In this document: piece by piece, positions 59,932 through 64,000 of the stretch | Layout of the letters: the number at the start of each line of letters is the position of its first letter | Position numbering within the stretch: position 1 is the first letter of the stretch | Assembly: GCF_905147045.1 (NCBI RefSeq) | Contig: NC_065904.1 | Coordinates: 3,782,001-3,846,000 of the forward strand | Direction: 5' to 3' | DNA length: 64,000 bases | Source: Nymphalis io | Taxonomy: Eukaryota > Arthropoda > Insecta > Lepidoptera > Nymphalidae | Notes under the pieces: generated by a model | Told to the model about the DNA's origin: nothing | The model's database searches: none | The model's input: only the letters and a program-made list of their open reading frames with translations | Program-made: the position numbers and the translations under genes

Positions 59932-60280
59932 GTTGGCTATCTGTTATATCTAGACTTTATACTATATTATTATCCGCAGACGCGGAGGTCTTGAGTTCAA
60001 TTCTCAGGTTAGGCCAATAAAAAGTAATTGGGCTTTGTTGTCAGAAAATTCTCAGTAGCAGCCCGGAGTCTGGAAATTGGAAGCGTGGACACTCCCGTGT
60101 CTGCGCCTGAACTCTTTCCGTTCATGTCGGATTGCTGTCCCATCGGATTATGAGAGTTAGGAAAAAGAGAGTGCACCTGTATTTGCGCACACACTTGTGC
60201 ACTATAATATCTCCTGCGTAGTTGGCTAATCACTCTTGAGATTAGCCGCCGTGGCCGAAATCGATCTGGAGGACATTATT
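59932..60280 (+). mobile_element. SINE2, near full length
   Basis: CTGCCTCGTTGGCTATCTGT head, GAGTTCAATTCTCAGG B-box region, GCCAATAAAAAGTAATTGGG, AGTCTGGAAATTGGAAGC, GAGAGTGCACCTGTATTTGC, CGCCGTGGCCGAAATCG, and an ATT-type tail. The best plus-strand reference copy in the window. Confidence 0.88.
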
Positions 60281-60714
60281 ATTACTTATTTCCTAAATAA
60301 TAAGAATAAAAGCATCAAAATCGAACCAATATTTTTCAAAATAATTGTAATATACATTTAAAGTAAAAACGGTCAGTTTAAAATAATTAAAAATGACTGA
60401 TAATGACGATGAGTTCTACAATAAGTAATAACGACAGTTTCAATTATACAATTTATCGTTCCTATTTTGTTTTTAATATTTAATGTGTATTAGGAGTTGG
60501 CTCTTCTAATTACAATATGTATAAAAAGTGTGTAAATAATTAATAAATAACAGGAATATGAAACATAATATGTCACGATTTAAATTTTATTGTACTAAAA
60601 TTGTAAATGAATGTCCTAAGATAGAGCGACAGTTATATTCCAGCCTTAATTATTATCAGTTGTATTATTTGATTAATTCCTCATCTTATTATTGGGTCTA
60701 CTGGTAACAGGAGA

Positions 60715-60830
60715 TCTTGTTCATTTTTCGCACAAAAGATCGGAATTGCGATTCAAAGGGGAAATGCTGCTAGCATTATTTTGACCATTCCACGTGATCA
60801 TGATTGTACAGTAGCTATTTTTTTATATAG
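60715..60830 (-). repeat. Interspersed repeat R-C, copy 3 (reversed)
   Basis: ATCGGAATTGCGATTCAAAG, GGGGAAATGCTGCTAGCA and GACCATTCCACGTGATCATG are the reverse of the copies at 42.4 and 43.9 kb. Confidence 0.6.
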
Positions 60831-62586
60831 AGGTACCTTCATAAGAAAATATAAGGATTGCCAGTAAAAAATATTTTTATAAGTCTAGATAATTAACATT
60901 AATCTTACATTTTTGTTTGTTATAATTGTTATACTATATAATTGAATTATACTTACTGTAGTAGTAATTTTGATTTAAATTGAAACTGTTATTTGTATCA
61001 TTAATATCAAATGTAACGGGTGAAGTCCCGATATGTGTCCCTAAACCTATTGTGATAATTAGTTGTACGAAGGCTTTAATCTTGTCAAATTTATTAACAA
61101 ATGGTCCAAAAACTTAGCAGTTTTACATTCCATTGCTTTTCAACTTTAAAGAAATTCTTTGGACATTATTTTTTGTCTAAGGACTTTTTAAAGAAAATTG
61201 ACCGTCCTTTACAATGTAATATGCAATACATTTTTAAAGGTATTACAGTTGATTCGTATTATTTGTACATGAAACATGCTAAATGAACATGATAAAATGA
61301 TATTTGAAGCTATTAGAAAAATAAGTGAGCCGTTGGTCATCAGACAAGACAACATTCGAATATAACTAATATTTATTATTTAGTTAGTTAACATAACTAA
61401 TGTTAGATAAACTTATTTTTAAAGCAGTAATATATCTTATTATTTATCAACTTAATTTATTGAGAACATAGCCACGTGTTAAGCAACGCTTAAGTATAGT
61501 GACATATATTAAGAATAAATATTTAATATCGACTCTACGGTATTTTATTCTTCAAAATGTGGGTCATTTGAAATATGAGCAATATAAAGACAAGTTCAAG
61601 GAGACAGCAGCAGATGCATGGAAGCTGTGGTTATTTTTACATGTGTGTATATTTGAATACTGTTTGAAAAATGGAAGCGATCAGATTATTTTTACTTAAG
61701 GTGAGGTCAAAGACATTATTCTATATATTTATTTCTTGAACATTATATATTTCTAACGGATTCGTGTAAAAAACATTGAATCGACAGATGAATCTTTGCG
61801 ATCATTGTATACGCCAAAAAAAAACAATGAATGAACGGTAATGTCCGAACGATCATAGGAAAGAGTTCAACGACCGCTAATCAAAAGAGAGGCGACTACC
61901 ATTTATTATATTATACAATTTCGTCTTATATATATCTTTATATGATTACACGAACTATGTTAGCGACTACTTTCGCATAGACTATTAACATAAAAATATC
62001 TTTGAATTATATTTATAATATATAATATAATATATATTTATAATTATATTTCCCAATAAAAAGTTTAAAATATAAAAATAAGATTATTTATTTCGGTACA
62101 AAAAGCAAGCTAATAATTTTTCTCCTATTTGGTTGGTTATCAAGAAAAAAAATGTACTTTTGTTAAACCTTGTGTTACATAGTGTACACTTAGTGGATAA
62201 ATAAATATTTTTTATATGTTTTTTATAAAATCAGCTTAAAGTAATTTCTTTAAATATATATTAAGTAATAATATCATAGTTAATATTATCATAATATCAT
62301 GAATTCAGCTTAACCGTGATAAAACGCAGCTATCCCTTGAAGTTGCGTAGTTATACCAAAGTTTATTATTGGTCTTCTGTTGTCGGGAAAGCAAATGGAG
62401 CTATGAACAAATAAATTTCAATTTATTTTTCTATATTTTTGTTTTCTTTACGTTTTATATTCAAAAGTATATTTTTCAGTTTTCTTGTACTTAAATAAAA
62501 ATAAACATTACACCTGTAGCAAAGAAAAGATGACCTTCTTGTAATAATTTTAACTTAATTTAAATGTATTTATTATTTCCTTCCAG
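60831..62586. other. Spacer upstream of Tyr-rich gene
   Basis: No supported gene. A first exon for the gene ending at 62874 should lie here or further left, but no clear TATA box plus ATG plus donor combination was found. Confidence 0.4.
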
Positions 62587-62874
62587 GTAATCCTCTCAGC
62601 TATCGTCCTAAATATAATCTTAGCTGGAGATACAATGGCATATAATACCATATCTATGGCTGATAGAAAATCAGCGAATATCTATCAACAAAAATCGATG
62701 CCAAGCGCAGAACCGTTTAAAAGAAATTGGTCACAGAGATCGAGCAGTAAGCCGTACAAAAATGTGCCACCTTATTTAGTTTTTAACCAAAAGGTTGGAG
62801 CGTATTATCCCTATTATAAATACCCATATGAAAATAATATACGACGAACCGGTGTACAAAGGACAAGACTATAG
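62587..62874 (+). CDS. Tyr-rich small secreted protein, last exon (partial)
   Basis: Acceptor TTCCTTCCAG at 62586, then 95 codons to TAG (62872-62874). It opens with a hydrophobic stretch, VILSAIVLNIILAGDTMAY, that looks like the second half of a signal peptide, as in exon 2 of the neighbouring secreted-protein genes. The mature part is polar, with EPFKRNWSQRSSSKPYKN and a Tyr-rich YYPYYKYPYENN segment, ending in a basic tail (RRTGVQRTRL). An internal ATG (62635) exists, but starting there would lose the hydrophobic segment. The 5' exon (expected a few codons, phase 0) was not found. Family not recognised; dibasic KR and RR sites could allow processing. Confidence 0.5.
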   Translation, partial: VILSAIVLNIILAGDTMAYNTISMADRKSANIYQQKSMPSAEPFKRNWSQRSSSKPYKNVPPYLVFNQKVGAYYPYYKYPYENNIRRTGVQRTRL

Positions 62875-62934
62875 TTATGAAAGCTTGTAAATGTCTGGAC
62901 TAAGAACTCTTTGAGAAGAATTGCGTCTCAGTTG

Positions 62935-63120
62935 ATAGATTTTCATTTAACACGTGCAGGTTTTATGATGTTTTTCTTCACCACCGAGCACTTGATGAAT
63001 TTTATTATTCATGTAATACAAATTAAGCCATTTAATGCAGTTTAGTGGTGCTTGTCTGAATTTCTACCCACAATTTATTAAGATTTACGTGTTCAAATCA
63101 CTGAGCTATCAGGACTCTCA
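62935..63120 (-). mobile_element. SINE3, old diverged copy
   Basis: Minus strand: CTGATAGCTCAGTGATTTGA head, CAAGCACCACTAAACTGC, GTGAAGAAAAACATCATAAA and CCTGCACGTGTTAAATG, matching the 49.2-kb copy in order. Confidence 0.75.
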
Positions 63121-63659
63121 AGACTCAGCCAAGAAAACGATTGTAATGAACGATACATATGTTAATTATAAAAACATTTAACGGACGTTTTATAAACTAT
63201 TTTTATTATGTGACGTGCGTGAGTAAAGTGCGTGAGTAAAGACATGGTACATGATAATTATGCAATTTTTCTCGAAAACTAGCAGCTTTAAGACACTGAC
63301 TTTATTGTGTGTGTGCCACTGAATTTATTTTAATTGTTATCTTCTCGATTTTTACTGATTATAGATATTTGTACTTTTTTATTTTTATTTATTAATTTAG
63401 AAAGGAGAGCAATAATTGACACAATGAGCAACATAAATCACTCCTTACGTCTCCAATGCGCAGTCTATAATATTATATCGTTTATTTATGTAATTACTTA
63501 CTCGTTTGGTGATAGAATAATTGATGAGTAGTAACCACCCAAGTGGACCAACACAAAGCCACCTCCTAGTAAATTCATCATCAGCTATTTATATTGAAGT
63601 TGAGCAGGTGTATATCCTACATTCAAATGTTTCTACTTATGTTATTATGATGATAATTT
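63121..63659. other. AT-rich spacer
   Basis: No gene supported. A short direct repeat GTGCGTGAGTAAAG occurs at about 63216-63242. Confidence 0.4.
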
Positions 63660-63925
63660 CCGCCTGATAAAGCACAGGAGATATTAGCTAACTGCGCTGG
63701 ATATATAATGCACAAATATGTGTGCAAATACAGATGCATTCGCTATTCTCTAAACTTTAATAATCCGATGGGATAGGATGGGGGGTATGACCAAAAAAAG
63801 CTCAGACATAGGACTAATGGATTTAAGTCACTTCCAACTGCCGGGCTGCTGCTGAGATTCTTCGACATCTAAAATCCCAATAACTTTTTATGGGCCCGAC
63901 TAATAGTCGGGCCAACCCAGGTCCT
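63660..63925 (-). mobile_element. SINE2 copy lacking its head
   Basis: AGGAGATATTAGCTAACTGC, AATACAGATGCATTCGCTAT, TCCAACTGCCGGGCTGC and CCCAATAACTTTTTATGGGC are in reversed SINE2 order. The B-box side ends in a small hairpin (GGCCCGAC...GTCGGGCC, about 63893-63913). Confidence 0.75.
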
Positions 63926-64000
63926 TACATCCATCCATCTAATAGAAATTTTAGTTTAACTCTATACCTCACTCATTACACATATATAGCGGCAAAGCTG

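Noticed and set aside
61101..61699. ORFs at 61.1-61.7 kb as possible 5' exons for the Tyr-rich gene
   Set aside because: None offers a start plus consensus donor in phase 0 with a TATA box at a sensible distance; the best (ATGGAAGCTGTG then GTTATT) has a weak donor.

Overview
The window reads as nuclear DNA of a butterfly or moth: very AT-rich, intron-rich genes with GT-AG splicing, TATA-box promoters, and dense tRNA-headed SINEs, mariner, Helitron and non-LTR elements of types I associate with Lepidoptera. The species cannot be fixed from the sequence alone. No functional tRNA or rRNA gene, CRISPR array or bacterial-type operon is visible.

Layout. 1-1362 is the 3' end (three phase-0 exons) of an axonemal dynein heavy chain, closest to the DNAH10 type. 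2161-3229 (minus) is a complete four-exon Ufsp1, a UFM1-specific protease of 216 aa. 3.9-8.7 kb is a decayed minus-strand R2/R4(Dong)-like LINE carrying a later poly(A) retro-insertion; 9.1-9.7 kb is another RT-element remnant. 11.5-28.7 kb is a direct tandem duplication of about 8 kb. Each copy holds one gene for a small secreted protein whose repeat region is built from serially duplicated 30-nt microexons, each encoding the decapeptide VHVVDNNPSH; there are six in copy 1 and seven in copy 2. A truncated mariner sits at the junction.

Downstream lie more short secreted-protein genes: a 30-residue peptide gene (29.3-29.9 kb), a 65-residue hydrophilic protein (30.5-32.5 kb), a 103-residue Gly/Gln-rich protein (39.9-41.9 kb, minus), two paralogous Ala-rich helical proteins with Gly-rich tails (45.6-46.9 and 51.9-53.3 kb, minus), and the last exon of a Tyr-rich secreted protein (62.6 kb). 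Between them are a mariner split by a LINE (35.1-39.4 kb), a 200-bp non-autonomous Helitron and many SINE copies. 53.4-62.6 kb has no gene I can support.

Common theme. Every one of these secreted-protein genes whose 5' end can be placed has a TATA box and a tiny first coding exon (4-8 codons), with intron 1 splitting the signal peptide; several then have a phase-1 intron just after it (exon 2 of exactly 43 nt in four genes). A split signal peptide is a known hallmark of insect cuticular-protein genes, so extracellular-matrix, cuticle or silk-like roles are the most economical inference. No family could be named from sequence alone.
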